Assembly: GCA_964450385.1 (NCBI GenBank)
Contig: CAYVEC010000008.1
Span: 1-64,000 of the forward strand
Reading direction: 5' to 3'
Length of the DNA stretch: 64,000 bases
DNA from: JAKLFA01 sp964450385
GTDB lineage: Bacteria; Omnitrophota; Gorgyraeia; Zapsychrales; JANLHA01
A program made the position numbers and the translations under genes. The notes under the pieces are model-generated. The model did no database searches. It was not told the DNA's origin and was given only the letters and a program-made list of their open reading frames with translations. Positions 7,682 through 16,273 of this stretch are shown here, piece by piece (the first letter of the stretch is position 1; each line of letters opens with the position of its first letter).

Positions 7682-8932
7682 ATGAAAAATGATGACAAAC
7701 TCGCCCCCGAAAGAGATTTCAAGCGGACCCTACAGGTCTTGATCGTCGAAAATAGCGAGATCGACCGACTCGTTCTCGTTAATATGTTGTCAAAAGTGCC
7801 CTATGGCTCATTTCAGATCAGTTCTGCGGACTCCCTGACCCAGGCCTTTCAGATCCTCAAAACAGCTCCGATCGATGTTGTTCTTCTCGACCTGAATATT
7901 CAGGATAGTAAAGGGATCGACACCCTCCGACGCCTCCATAAGCGCTACTCGCACATCCCGGTCGTTGTCAATACCGGTGAATACCAGGACGACCTCGGGC
8001 TCCTGGCTGTGACGATGGGCGCTCAGGACTATCTCATCAAGGGGATGTACAAGGCCTACGGCCTCGTTAAGGCCTTGTATTACGCGATCGAACGCAAGCG
8101 CGGTGAAATGGAACTACGGAATGCCCTTACTGAATTAAAGGAAACACAGTCGCATCTCATCCGGGCTGAAAAAATGAATGTCCTCGGAGGGGTGGCGAGC
8201 GGCGTCGCCCATGAGGTGAAAAACCCCCTGGCCACAATTCTCTATGGTGTCGAGTATCTCAACACCGCCCTGACCCAGCGGGATGACAAGATCGAGCTCA
8301 CGCTCAAATCCATGCGTGAGGCGACTCTTAAGGCCAATGAGATCATTAAGGACCTATTGGATTTTTCAAGTATCACTGACCTCAAACAAGGCTGGTGCTC
8401 GGTCGAGGAGATCATTGAAAAGAGTCTCATGCTCACCCACCATCAGTGCGAGAAGGGCCAGGTGACGGTCCAAAAAATTTTTGAGCCGGATCTCCCGAAG
8501 CTTTTTATCGACAGGAACCGGGTCGAGCAGGTGATCGTGGACCTCATCCTTAATGCCCTGCTCGCGATGAAAGGGCTGGGCGGAGAGCTCGTGATCCGTG
8601 CCGCGCGCAAGCCGTTCGATGACGGGGATATCCGGACAACCGCCAATATCGATTCGAGCATAAAGAACGGGGATCCGGTCGTTATCATTGATCTCGAGGA
8701 TTCAGGCAATGGGATCCCCGAACATGTTTTAGATAAGATCTTCGATCCATTTTTCACGACTCGTCGCGCCGATGGAGGAGTGGGGCTCGGGCTCTCGATC
8801 GCCCGGACCATCATGTCAACCCATGACGGCATGATCGACCTGTCGAACCGCACGCCGCGAGGGGCGCGGGCACGTTTGATCTTTAAACTTGAAGGGGACG
8901 CACGTGGAACGAAAGAACATTCTCATTATTGA
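7682..8932 (+). CDS. Sensor histidine kinase with N-terminal receiver domain
   Basis: 416 residues. Residues about 15-135 form a receiver (VLIVEN, phospho-acceptor Asp in VVLLDLNIQD, Thr in VNTG, Lys in LIKG). The kinase follows: HisKA with His177 in GVAHEVKNPLATI, then a HATPase domain with the N box near LILNALLA, G1 box DSGNGIP, F box FDPFFTTR and G2 box GVGLGLSIA. No membrane segment is seen, so the kinase is cytoplasmic and likely takes its signal from phosphorylation of its own receiver. It overlaps the CheY-like gene that follows, its likely target. It lacks a ribosome-binding site and is probably read from a leaderless mRNA. Confidence 0.9.
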   Translation: MKNDDKLAPERDFKRTLQVLIVENSEIDRLVLVNMLSKVPYGSFQISSADSLTQAFQILKTAPIDVVLLDLNIQDSKGIDTLRRLHKRYSHIPVVVNTGEYQDDLGLLAVTMGAQDYLIKGMYKAYGLVKALYYAIERKRGEMELRNALTELKETQSHLIRAEKMNVLGGVASGVAHEVKNPLATILYGVEYLNTALTQRDDKIELTLKSMREATLKANEIIKDLLDFSSITDLKQGWCSVEEIIEKSLMLTHHQCEKGQVTVQKIFEPDLPKLFIDRNRVEQVIVDLILNALLAMKGLGGELVIRAARKPFDDGDIRTTANIDSSIKNGDPVVIIDLEDSGNGIPEHVLDKIFDPFFTTRRADGGVGLGLSIARTIMSTHDGMIDLSNRTPRGARARLIFKLEGDARGTKEHSHY

Positions 8933-9284
8933 TGATGAGGTCGGATTCACCGAGATGGTCCGCCTCAATCTTGAGGCAACGGGCCGGTTTATCGTCAAGA
9001 TCGAAAATGACCCCACAAACGCGGTCCGCGCGGCCATCATTTTTCGGCCTGACCTGATCCTCTTAGACGTCATCATGCCCAAAATGGAGGGCTCAGACGT
9101 CCTTTGCCAATTGCGTGATGATCCAGCGACCCAAAAAATCCCGGTCGTTTTTTTAACCGCGACGGTTCGAGGATCCGAGGTCACGGAAGAGGAGGGGCTC
9201 ATCGGCGGGCATTATTTTATCGCGAAGCCCTGCACGGTGGAGAATCTGATCTCGGTGATCGATGCGAATGTGCCCAGCGCGTGA
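8904..9284 (+). CDS. CheY-like single-domain response regulator
   Basis: 126 residues from GTG 8904, which has GAAGGGG at 8891-8897; it overlaps the kinase gene by 29 bases. A TTG at 8889 would extend it by five codons but without a ribosome-binding site. Receiver marks: DDE after ILII, phospho-acceptor Asp in LILLDVIMP, Thr in FLTA and Lys in IAKP. There is no output domain. It is probably the phosphorylation partner of the kinase upstream. Confidence 0.85.
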   Translation: MERKNILIIDDEVGFTEMVRLNLEATGRFIVKIENDPTNAVRAAIIFRPDLILLDVIMPKMEGSDVLCQLRDDPATQKIPVVFLTATVRGSEVTEEEGLIGGHYFIAKPCTVENLISVIDANVPSA

Positions 9285-9340
9285 TCCCCTACAGTGTGCC
9301 TGTACTCAATTCATTGTGTTTCAGCTACTAGGATAAACAG

Positions 9341-10093
9341 ATGCGTCAGTGGTGTGCCATCGTTTTGTGTCTTATCTTCTTAGGGATCTCAGGGACGACT
9401 CGCGCCAAAGAGCCAGGCAAGGATATTACCCTTGAGGTCGTGGATCCACGCATCGACACGGTTAATGGGGGCACGGCACTCTACCTCCGCACAATCCTCC
9501 ACAATAATTCTCCGACAATAAAAATCGATATCACCGGCGATCCCTCGATGACCCTCACGGACAATTTTAATAATGCCTATCGGGTCATTCGCACAGCAGC
9601 TGCAGACAAGGATCATCAGATACCGCGCTCACTCTATCCCGGAGGGTCGTTTGCAGTGCATAGTTGGTTTGAGCCGCCGGTTGAGGGGGCCACGGAGTTA
9701 ACGGTCACCCTGACCCTGCCGGGGCCAGTCGAACCCGTCGTTGGGCACGCAGTGCTCCCTGCGTCTCAGATCCCCAGGGCCACCGCAATCCCTGACGCTG
9801 ACTTTGACTTTTTTATCGAGACGCCACAGCGTGGCGCCGCCGTTCGAGCAGGGAGCCAGATCGCCATCCGGATCATCCCGGTTGACTTTGCGGCATTTCC
9901 CGATAAAATACACATACTTGCGTTTAATTATGTATTAACCGATGACCAGGCGATAGGAAATTACGAGATCCGCATCCCAGCGGATGTGCCGAGCGGCACT
10001 GAGGTCCCGGTCGTTATTATGGTCGAATGGGAAACCGAAGGCCAGGAACCGCGGATACGTTCCAAGACAATTTCTCTTCGCGTTAGCAGCTGA
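9341..10093 (+). CDS. Secreted Ig-like protein of unknown function
   Basis: 250 residues with a signal peptide (MRQWCAIVLCLIFLGISGTTRA, cleavage about residue 22). The mature part is rich in alternating hydrophobic beta strands and Gly/Pro turns, as in immunoglobulin-like or transglutaminase-accessory folds; two halves (about 25-130 and 140-250) may be two domains. No enzyme motif is seen. It begins a three-gene run with a periplasmic coiled-coil protein and an HtrA-type protease, so an envelope role is likely. Confidence 0.6.
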   Translation: MRQWCAIVLCLIFLGISGTTRAKEPGKDITLEVVDPRIDTVNGGTALYLRTILHNNSPTIKIDITGDPSMTLTDNFNNAYRVIRTAAADKDHQIPRSLYPGGSFAVHSWFEPPVEGATELTVTLTLPGPVEPVVGHAVLPASQIPRATAIPDADFDFFIETPQRGAAVRAGSQIAIRIIPVDFAAFPDKIHILAFNYVLTDDQAIGNYEIRIPADVPSGTEVPVVIMVEWETEGQEPRIRSKTISLRVSS

Positions 10094-10104
10094 ACACCTG
10101 TCTT

Positions 10105-11589
10105 ATGCATTTTTTGTATCAACGAGCCGCATTAATTCTTCTTATCGCAGCTGGATTTTTTTTCGCGGCGGGGGGCTCGGCCCATGCCGAAGGCACGACG
10201 GATCCTGCTCAGTCGGCCCCGTTCATTCAGGCCGTGCAACATCTTAAGAACGATTGCGAAAATTCAGCAGCTCTCCAGGCGATTCTTGATGTCCTCAAGT
10301 CCGGCACGGAACGTCTGGATGATCCGAACCGGCAGGCATGGCTGCGGGTCTCGGATCAGTTTGATTATCTTGCATTTTTACAAGCTCGTGTCACCTTCTA
10401 CCGCCAGAGCAACGAACGAATCCGCTCACAGCTGGTGGCGAACGGCGTGGCGATGATCCCCGAGGAAAAACTCGCCGCGGAACCTGCGTCAATAACGCCG
10501 GTTTTTCCCGATGGTTCCGCGGATGTGACGCTTTTTGACCGCGATCCCTCTGCCGGTCTGCCGGTTGACCGTGCCGCCGACGCGGTCCGCGATATTCAGC
10601 AACAGCTCGTGGCCCGCCTTGACCGTGTCCAGGAACTGAATCAACGGCTGCGCGCATGCCAGCGCGAGCGGTATCAGACGCTGGCGGTCGAAACCCAGAA
10701 TTCCGTGATGACAACGGATCGTTCTCTTGTCAAAACGCTTGAAGAAAAAGAGGGCATTATCGATCAACAGCGGCAGCAGATCGAAGACCTCGAGAAGGGG
10801 TTTCAAGGGGTGCAGCATGAGGTGGGGGGGCTTCGGGACCAGATCGCGGATAATAATGAGCGCATCAAACAAATGACCGCTGATCTGGCCAGTCTCACGC
10901 TCACCTCGCATGAAAAAGATTTTGCCCTGGCTGAGCGCAACCAGCGGCTTCAGGACCTTGAGGCCACGGTCACGGAAACAACCGAACGCCTGCGGCTTGT
11001 TCAAAAAATCATTGCGGAAAAAGACACGTATATCCAGGACCTCGAACAACGGATCGATCAGATCGCCGCGATACCCACGAAGGCCACGTCTGTGACGGTC
11101 GATGACCTAAAGACCGAGGTCAATGAGATCCGATCGTCGATGACGGATCAGGCCATGGCGCACGAGGAGCAGATCCTTGAACTTGCCGCTGCGGTTCAGC
11201 AGATGGCCGATCAATATGACGCCCTCAAGATCGATGATTTTAAAAAGACGGTCATTATTCAAAAGATGCAGGGGCTTCTGGCTGAACGGTCCGATGAACT
11301 CGCCCGTACCCAGGCGCTCAGCACTTCGAAAGACACGGCCCTGATCCAGCTTCGGGAACGGGTCCGGCAATATCGCCTCAAGATCGCTGAACTGACCCTC
11401 CAATTAATAAAGTCCGACGGAAATGGTCGATTGAATTCAGGCTCAAGCGATCGACGCGCTCAAGGCATCACCGAGGATAGCGAGCCGGCGGCGCGTGTCT
11501 CGGCGGTGGATCCGCTCCCTGCACTACCAGCCATTTATGAAAGGACCGTTGCCCATGTGGAGAAACTCTTCCAGAATACCCAGCCCTGA
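10105..11589 (+). CDS. Periplasmic long coiled-coil protein
   Basis: 494 residues. A signal peptide (about residues 1-28, ending GGSAHA) is followed by a helical N-terminal region and, from about residue 170 to 435, long heptad-rich coiled coil (for example QQRQQIEDLEKGFQGVQHE and ERLRLVQKIIAEKDTYIQDL). The C-terminus is polar. Proteins of this form act as envelope spacers, scaffolds or tethers. It starts 11 bases after the Ig-like gene and overlaps the HtrA-like gene by 35 bases, so the three are probably one operon. Confidence 0.7.
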   Translation: MHFLYQRAALILLIAAGFFFAAGGSAHAEGTTDPAQSAPFIQAVQHLKNDCENSAALQAILDVLKSGTERLDDPNRQAWLRVSDQFDYLAFLQARVTFYRQSNERIRSQLVANGVAMIPEEKLAAEPASITPVFPDGSADVTLFDRDPSAGLPVDRAADAVRDIQQQLVARLDRVQELNQRLRACQRERYQTLAVETQNSVMTTDRSLVKTLEEKEGIIDQQRQQIEDLEKGFQGVQHEVGGLRDQIADNNERIKQMTADLASLTLTSHEKDFALAERNQRLQDLEATVTETTERLRLVQKIIAEKDTYIQDLEQRIDQIAAIPTKATSVTVDDLKTEVNEIRSSMTDQAMAHEEQILELAAAVQQMADQYDALKIDDFKKTVIIQKMQGLLAERSDELARTQALSTSKDTALIQLRERVRQYRLKIAELTLQLIKSDGNGRLNSGSSDRRAQGITEDSEPAARVSAVDPLPALPAIYERTVAHVEKLFQNTQP

Positions 11590-13093
11590 TCCGCGCGTGT
11601 TGGCGGTGCGGTTTCCGATTATTCTTTTAATGGTCTTGGTCGGTTTCTTTGGCGTGGGCGCTCGGGCTCTCGCCTCGGACGGATTGATTGCGCCGGAGAT
11701 CGCTGACGCGGTCGTTAAGATTTACGTCACCTCGAATCCGATGGATTATTCGATGCCATGGCAATCCGCGGGCAGCGGATCCCAGACCGGTTCCGGATGC
11801 GTTCTTCCCGGCGGACGGATCATCACGAATGCCCATGTCGTGACCGACCACACCTTTATTCAGGTGCGCAAACAGTCTTCCCCCAAAAAATACACGGCCC
11901 GTGTCGAGGCGATCGGCCACGACTGTGATCTGGCCTTGATCACAGTCGACGATCCGGCCTTCTTTGAGGACATCACGCCCCTCGAATTCGGCGATCTTCC
12001 CCAGCTTCAGGATTCGGTGTCGGTCATTGGATTTCCGATGGGCGGCGACAAACAGTCGTTCACGAAGGGTGTCGTCTCACGGATCGAGGTCGTTCCCTAC
12101 GCCCAGACGTATAAGCCGTTGTTGGCCGTGCAGATCGACGCGGCGATCAATCCCGGCAACAGCGGGGGGCCGGTCATTCAGAATGGAAAACTCGTCGGTG
12201 TCGCCATGCAGCTCATCGCGAGCAGCCAGAACATCGGATTCATGATCCCGATGCCGATCATTCAGCATTTTCTTAACGATTTAAAGGACGGGGTCTATCA
12301 TGGTTTCCCCTCACTGGGGATCGACTTTTCCAACGCTGAAAATGATGCCCTGCGCGAATTCTACCGGATCTCCGGTGACGATGGAGGGATCGTGGTCTCC
12401 GGGGTATTGCCGTTCTCTCCTGCGAACTCCGTGCTCCAAAAAGATGACATTCTCCTAACCGTTGATGGAATCCGGATCGATCCGGATGGGACCTTCCCGT
12501 TCCGCCAGAATGAGCGCCTTGATTTTTCGCATCTTGTGACCCAGAAGCAGATCGGCGAGTCGATCTCCTTCCATATCCTGCGCCAGGGTAAGGTCATTGA
12601 AAAGACGATCACATTTTCCGAATTCAAAGCCCTTGTTGCCCCGCCGCGGACCTGGCAGCGTCCGCCGTATTACATTTATGGCGGGCTTGTTTTTACGGTG
12701 CTTAGCATGGACCTTCTTCAGACCTGGGGAAATGAATGGTGGGCCCGGGCTCCGACAAACTTCTTGTATTACACTTTTGGCACGGGGCGTCAGAACATCG
12801 AAAAAAAAGGAGAGCTCGTTGTGCTCCTTGCGGTTCTACCGGATGACATCAATATTGGGTATACCGGCATCGCCAACGAGATCATCACCTCAGTGAACGA
12901 TCAGGGTTTTTCGGATTTTAAGGAGTTCGTCCGACTTGTGGAATCGAGCCGGGCAGATTTTATGGTGTTTAAAACAGACCGGAATCAGAAAATCATCCTT
13001 AAAACCAAGGGCATAGAGGCCATTAATCAGGATATTCTGACACGGAATACCATACCGGCAAAGCAATCAGAACATTTTACTGCTAAGCACTAA
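11555..13093 (+). CDS. HtrA/DegP-type trypsin-like serine protease with PDZ domain(s)
   Basis: 512 residues from ATG 11555 (AAAGGA at 11540-11545); an upstream ATG at 11537 is possible. A signal anchor (about residues 18-41) precedes a trypsin-like domain with the complete triad: His94 in ITNAHVV, Asp125 in HDCDLALI and Ser203 in NPGNSGGP. A PDZ domain follows (about 245-350, with GVLPFSPA and KDDILLTVDG), then a C-terminal region (about 370-490) that looks like a second, divergent PDZ. It probably works in the periplasm in protein quality control or in maturing the neighbouring surface proteins; the substrate is not evident. Confidence 0.85.
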   Translation: MWRNSSRIPSPDPRVLAVRFPIILLMVLVGFFGVGARALASDGLIAPEIADAVVKIYVTSNPMDYSMPWQSAGSGSQTGSGCVLPGGRIITNAHVVTDHTFIQVRKQSSPKKYTARVEAIGHDCDLALITVDDPAFFEDITPLEFGDLPQLQDSVSVIGFPMGGDKQSFTKGVVSRIEVVPYAQTYKPLLAVQIDAAINPGNSGGPVIQNGKLVGVAMQLIASSQNIGFMIPMPIIQHFLNDLKDGVYHGFPSLGIDFSNAENDALREFYRISGDDGGIVVSGVLPFSPANSVLQKDDILLTVDGIRIDPDGTFPFRQNERLDFSHLVTQKQIGESISFHILRQGKVIEKTITFSEFKALVAPPRTWQRPPYYIYGGLVFTVLSMDLLQTWGNEWWARAPTNFLYYTFGTGRQNIEKKGELVVLLAVLPDDINIGYTGIANEIITSVNDQGFSDFKEFVRLVESSRADFMVFKTDRNQKIILKTKGIEAINQDILTRNTIPAKQSEHFTAKH

Positions 13094-13107
13094 TGCACAC
13101 ACATATA

Positions 13108-13125
13108 TGTTTAGTTTGTTAAACA
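13108..13125. promoter_or_regulatory. Inverted repeat TGTTTA-N6-TAAACA, candidate enhancer site for the sigma-54 promoter
   Basis: Perfect 6+6 dyad with a 6-base spacer in the AT-rich intergenic region before the appendage genes. Its centre lies about 96 bases upstream of the GG of the sigma-54 promoter, or about 120 bases from the expected start, the usual place for an NtrC-family activator site. The same dyad occurs at 63257-63274 before the other sigma-54 promoter. Confidence 0.6.
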
Positions 13126-13210
13126 TTATATTATAAAAAGCGTTTTTAGTCGCGAATATCATTAAATTTTCGAAATTATTCAGAATTCGATACAAAATAA
13201 TGATTCTTTC

Positions 13211-13226
13211 TGGCATTTATTTTGCT
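13211..13226 (+). promoter_or_regulatory. Sigma-54 (-24/-12) promoter of the appendage operon
   Basis: TGGCAT at 13211-13216 and TTGC at 13222-13225 are separated by 5 bases, so the invariant GG (13212-13213) and GC (13224-13225) are exactly 10 bases apart, followed by T. This matches the RpoN consensus TGGCAY-N5-TTGCW. The expected start near 13237 leaves a leader of about 14 bases, which carries the AAAGGG ribosome-binding site. Confidence 0.82.
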
Positions 13227-13250
13227 TTACCCATGTAAAGGGCAAAAAAA

Positions 13251-14630
13251 ATGACAAATAGTTTACTAATTAAAATATGCAAAATCGCGCTGATAAGCCT
13301 TTTTTCGCTGATTATCTGGAATGCGAGAGCAGAGGCTTCAATAAGTTTGGATGCGACCCCAATCCAAGGCGGCACAACACTGCGTTTCGGACGGATGGAT
13401 GTCCTTGAGGGGGCGAGTAAAGAAGTTCGTGTTCGGATCAACACGAGCGAAACGACCCAGTATCAGGTCTTTCAGCAGATGATCCAGCCGATCACGTCCA
13501 CGCAAGGCCGGCTGGCTGATTCCAGCCTATTGCAATACTATGCCCTGCCCGGATCCAATTCCAGCGGGACGCTTTATGGCCAAGTCCCGCAAGGGGTATC
13601 ACGCGCCGAAGAGCTCGTGTATTCGTCATCAGGGAACGGATCAAGCGACCGTTTTGTTCTGGTTTTTAATGTGAATCAAAACCTGCTGGATGATGGCGGG
13701 GAATATTCAGGCCAACTTTTACTCACACTTCGTCCGATCGGTCCTGGCTCGACCGAGCAGGTCTACATCAATGTGGTGATCGATGCGGAGGTCGATCAGT
13801 CGATCCGCTTTAATGATGCGCGAAGCTCAATTGAGCTCTCGACACTGCGAGCAGATCAAATGCAGGCGGATCTGAGCCTCTCCTTTGAGGTGAATGGCGG
13901 CATCAAGCTCTACCAGGAGATTGTCCAGGTCCCGGTCCATGAGCAGGGGGGGCATGACCTTGATCTTGGCGCCGTGCTCCTGACCGTTGCCGGTGAGGAT
14001 CCGGCCGGACAAACGCACGTGGCTCCCGGCGAGGCCCTCACCCTGCAACGGCAATTGATCTTTGAAACCTCAACCTCGAGCGGTACGTGTCATCTCATGT
14101 ACCAGATCGATCCCGACCGAGCAGAATCTCTTTCTGCCGGGCGGTATCGTGGACTCGTCCGTTATTACATTCAGACGCGGCGGGGCGAGGAAATTCTTGA
14201 AAAATATTTATCAGTTCATGTAGAGCCCATCTTTAGTATCCAGGTGTCTTTCCCTGATGGGCCGCTCTTCTTTAAGAATTTATTGCCAGGCGGCGCGCCC
14301 ATGTTTTATTCCGTCGTTGCAACAGTTCAGACGAACTTGGGTCGGCCGTATCAGGTCACACAGGAAATGGTCTCGCCGATGGTGAATGAAAAAGGGGATC
14401 CATTAGATCTGGACAACTTTTTGATTAGAACCGAGCTGTTGGAAGATTCTACGGGGAAAATTCAGCATTCGGACTTTGTGCCGTTTGCCCGGACTCGGGG
14501 GACGTTGTTCCTCTCGGACGCGGCAGGGTCGCCGGCTGAATTTCGCGTACTCTACCAAGTGAAGCCGTACAGCACCATGATCCCGGGGAACTACGCCTCG
14601 GAAATCCGTTATTCACTTGGTGAGATGTAA
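13251..14630 (+). CDS. Secreted adhesin-like protein with three tandem Ig-like repeats
   Basis: 459 residues; signal peptide to about residue 33 (WNARAEA). The mature protein is almost all beta and appears to contain three related units of about 130-150 residues. Each has a Y-Q-x-x-Q/V start (TTQYQVFQQMIQP, IKLYQEIVQVPV, GRPYQVTQEMVSP), a middle that turns around G-x-x-L-D, and an end in F/H-x-V/M-x-Y-Q or F-x-V followed by G-x-Y-x-G/S-x-x-x-Y. As the first gene after the sigma-54 promoter and before a subunit, a chaperone and an usher-like gene, it may be a tip adhesin or large subunit. That role is inferred from context. Confidence 0.65.
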   Translation: MTNSLLIKICKIALISLFSLIIWNARAEASISLDATPIQGGTTLRFGRMDVLEGASKEVRVRINTSETTQYQVFQQMIQPITSTQGRLADSSLLQYYALPGSNSSGTLYGQVPQGVSRAEELVYSSSGNGSSDRFVLVFNVNQNLLDDGGEYSGQLLLTLRPIGPGSTEQVYINVVIDAEVDQSIRFNDARSSIELSTLRADQMQADLSLSFEVNGGIKLYQEIVQVPVHEQGGHDLDLGAVLLTVAGEDPAGQTHVAPGEALTLQRQLIFETSTSSGTCHLMYQIDPDRAESLSAGRYRGLVRYYIQTRRGEEILEKYLSVHVEPIFSIQVSFPDGPLFFKNLLPGGAPMFYSVVATVQTNLGRPYQVTQEMVSPMVNEKGDPLDLDNFLIRTELLEDSTGKIQHSDFVPFARTRGTLFLSDAAGSPAEFRVLYQVKPYSTMIPGNYASEIRYSLGEM

Positions 14631-14676
14631 TTCCCTGCTCGATCGTATACATGATGGTTAACCAGAAGGAGGTTTT

Positions 14677-15297
14677 ATGAAAAAACTCAACCCCATATGT
14701 ATCGTTGCCTTGACGGTCGCGATGATCGTCAGCGCAACAACAGTGTGGGCCGCAGAGCAGGCGTTCCCGATTGCTGTCAGCATTCCGGCCGCCACCGCTG
14801 TGACCTTCACTGTCAGCAAAGTTACCGGGACAACCTGGGCAACTAACAACTACAACCTGGAGTTCGGGCAGCTCGATTTCGAACCGGTGAATAAGATCTT
14901 TACTGCACCGTTTTATTTCGCGATCGATCTTGGTTCGAACGGAACAGGCGCCGGGGTGCCGGATGAGATCAAACTTACCTATAGTGAGTCATCCAATCCC
15001 AACAGCGTCGCGGGTACTGGCCGCCGAGGGCTCGGTTACAAAAGTGTCGTGACCGTTGCGAAGGCGATTGAAGACAGCGCGGACTCTGTGCTGCACAAGG
15101 TCCTGTTGCAAAAAGTCGGTTCCATTGACGCCTTGGATAAGACGTCATTCGTCGGCGGTTGGCCGCGTGTTTATGTCGGCATCTATGACGGCAACGCGAA
15201 AAACAGCAGCGGCGATGCAGATGAGGAGCTCTTTACCCTCGAAGACGCGCCCGGTGATTATCTCGGCGTTTTAACGATTACAGCGATTGTGAACTAA
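14677..15297 (+). CDS. Secreted subunit-like protein (candidate major appendage subunit)
   Basis: 206 residues, with a strong AAGGAGG (14666-14672). Signal peptide about 1-26 (ending TTVWAAEQ). The mature chain begins AFPIAVSIPAATAVTF and ends YLGVLTITAIVN, and is beta-rich with Gly/Ser/Asn turns and no cysteines, as expected of a secreted fibre subunit. The strong ribosome-binding site and the hairpin just after the gene (15310-15359) fit a protein made in larger amounts than its neighbours. No known fimbrial family was recognised by eye, so the subunit role is inference. Confidence 0.6.
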   Translation: MKKLNPICIVALTVAMIVSATTVWAAEQAFPIAVSIPAATAVTFTVSKVTGTTWATNNYNLEFGQLDFEPVNKIFTAPFYFAIDLGSNGTGAGVPDEIKLTYSESSNPNSVAGTGRRGLGYKSVVTVAKAIEDSADSVLHKVLLQKVGSIDALDKTSFVGGWPRVYVGIYDGNAKNSSGDADEELFTLEDAPGDYLGVLTITAIVN

Positions 15298-15309
15298 CAT
15301 TAGGGAAAA

Positions 15310-15359
15310 AAGAGGCACCTGTTTGTGGACTGTGTACAGCACCGCGACAGGTGCCTCTT
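15310..15359 (+). promoter_or_regulatory. Long intercistronic hairpin after the subunit gene
   Basis: AAGAGGCACCTGT at 15310-15322 is exactly complementary to ACAGGTGCCTCTT at 15347-15359 (13 base pairs, 24-base loop). No T-run follows, so it is not a standard terminator. It is more likely an mRNA-stabilising or partly attenuating structure that sets the ratio of subunit to chaperone/usher expression. Confidence 0.65.
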
Positions 15360-15393
15360 GAAACATGGTTCGAACACAACGAAAGAAGCTCCA

Positions 15394-16236
15394 ATGGCCT
15401 TAAAACGGATCGGATATTTGCTCGGATTCCTCGTGGTCTGGCAGTGCGCTCAGACAGGCCCGCTTTATGCACAGGTCTTGGTTCAAGAAGGCAAGATCAA
15501 AGAAGCCCTAATGCCCGGGCAAAAAAAGGCAGGGGTCATTACGATCCATAACACATCGAATGAGCCAATCGATATCCGGTCTTATTTTGAAGATTTTAAA
15601 TATGAGGAGCCCTTTCGTGGGAAAAAAGAATTCCTTGCCGCCGGAAGCGCCCAAGACTCATGCAGCGCCTGGATCAAATTTTATCCTCAGAATTTTTCCC
15701 TGGCCCCGTTCGCAAAAGAGGAGATCAACTACACGATCAGCTTTCCAGATGATGCTCAGGGCGGGTATTACTGTGTTCTCTTTTTTGAGAAGTCATTGGG
15801 GACGATCCGGCCAGCCGGCAATGATCCAGCGGATGTATCTCAGCCCGGCGTCTCGGTGGTGGCTCGGGTCGGCACTCTTTTTTTTCTTGAGTCCTCAGCC
15901 CGAAAAAAAACAATCCAGGTGGATGACCTTAGATTTGAGCAATCGACATTGACGGGCTCCGTTACAAACACCGGTGATGTCACGCTTGTCATTAAGCCGA
16001 TCTATTATTTAATCAGCACGAATGGCGTTCCGAGTGACCGTGGAGAACGCGAGAAGATATACCTTCCGGCCGGAGAGACCACTAAATTTGATGTCCCGAT
16101 GTCGGATCAATTAGCAGAGGGGCGGCACGATCTTGTGATCACCTTTGATCTCGAAGACGGGATTTCGCATGTCGTTGAAGGAAAGATTAACCGGTCACGT
16201 CAAGAAGGATTCTCAATAACGAATATTCGGCAATAG
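15394..16236 (+). CDS. Periplasmic chaperone-like protein of the appendage locus
   Basis: 280 residues from ATG 15394, chosen because it starts a clean signal peptide (MALKRIGYLLGFLVVWQCAQ, cleaved near YAQ); the longer frame would read through the hairpin. The mature protein has an N-terminal Ig-like domain (MPGQKKAGVITIHNTSNEPI, then FSLAPFAKEEINYTISFP and GGYYCVLFF) and a second beta domain (about 185-275). This two-Ig layout and the 'conserved Pro/Lys then N-T-S-N-E' strand recall PapD-type or DUF916-type chaperone/adaptor proteins. It lies 37 bases before the usher-like gene. Assignment to one family is uncertain. Confidence 0.6.
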   Translation: MALKRIGYLLGFLVVWQCAQTGPLYAQVLVQEGKIKEALMPGQKKAGVITIHNTSNEPIDIRSYFEDFKYEEPFRGKKEFLAAGSAQDSCSAWIKFYPQNFSLAPFAKEEINYTISFPDDAQGGYYCVLFFEKSLGTIRPAGNDPADVSQPGVSVVARVGTLFFLESSARKKTIQVDDLRFEQSTLTGSVTNTGDVTLVIKPIYYLISTNGVPSDRGEREKIYLPAGETTKFDVPMSDQLAEGRHDLVITFDLEDGISHVVEGKINRSRQEGFSITNIRQ

Positions 16237-16273
16237 CTGGACCGGGAGTGATGGGCAACTACAACTGGAAACA

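Noticed and set aside
13225..13240. Small stem CTTTAC/GTAAAG that could hide the ribosome-binding site of the first appendage gene
   Set aside because: The sigma-54 start is expected near 13237, so the left arm would not be in the mRNA.
15325..15393. Upstream extension of the chaperone-like gene to a GTG near 15325
   Set aside because: It would begin inside the loop of the 13-bp hairpin and put 23 residues before a clean signal peptide.
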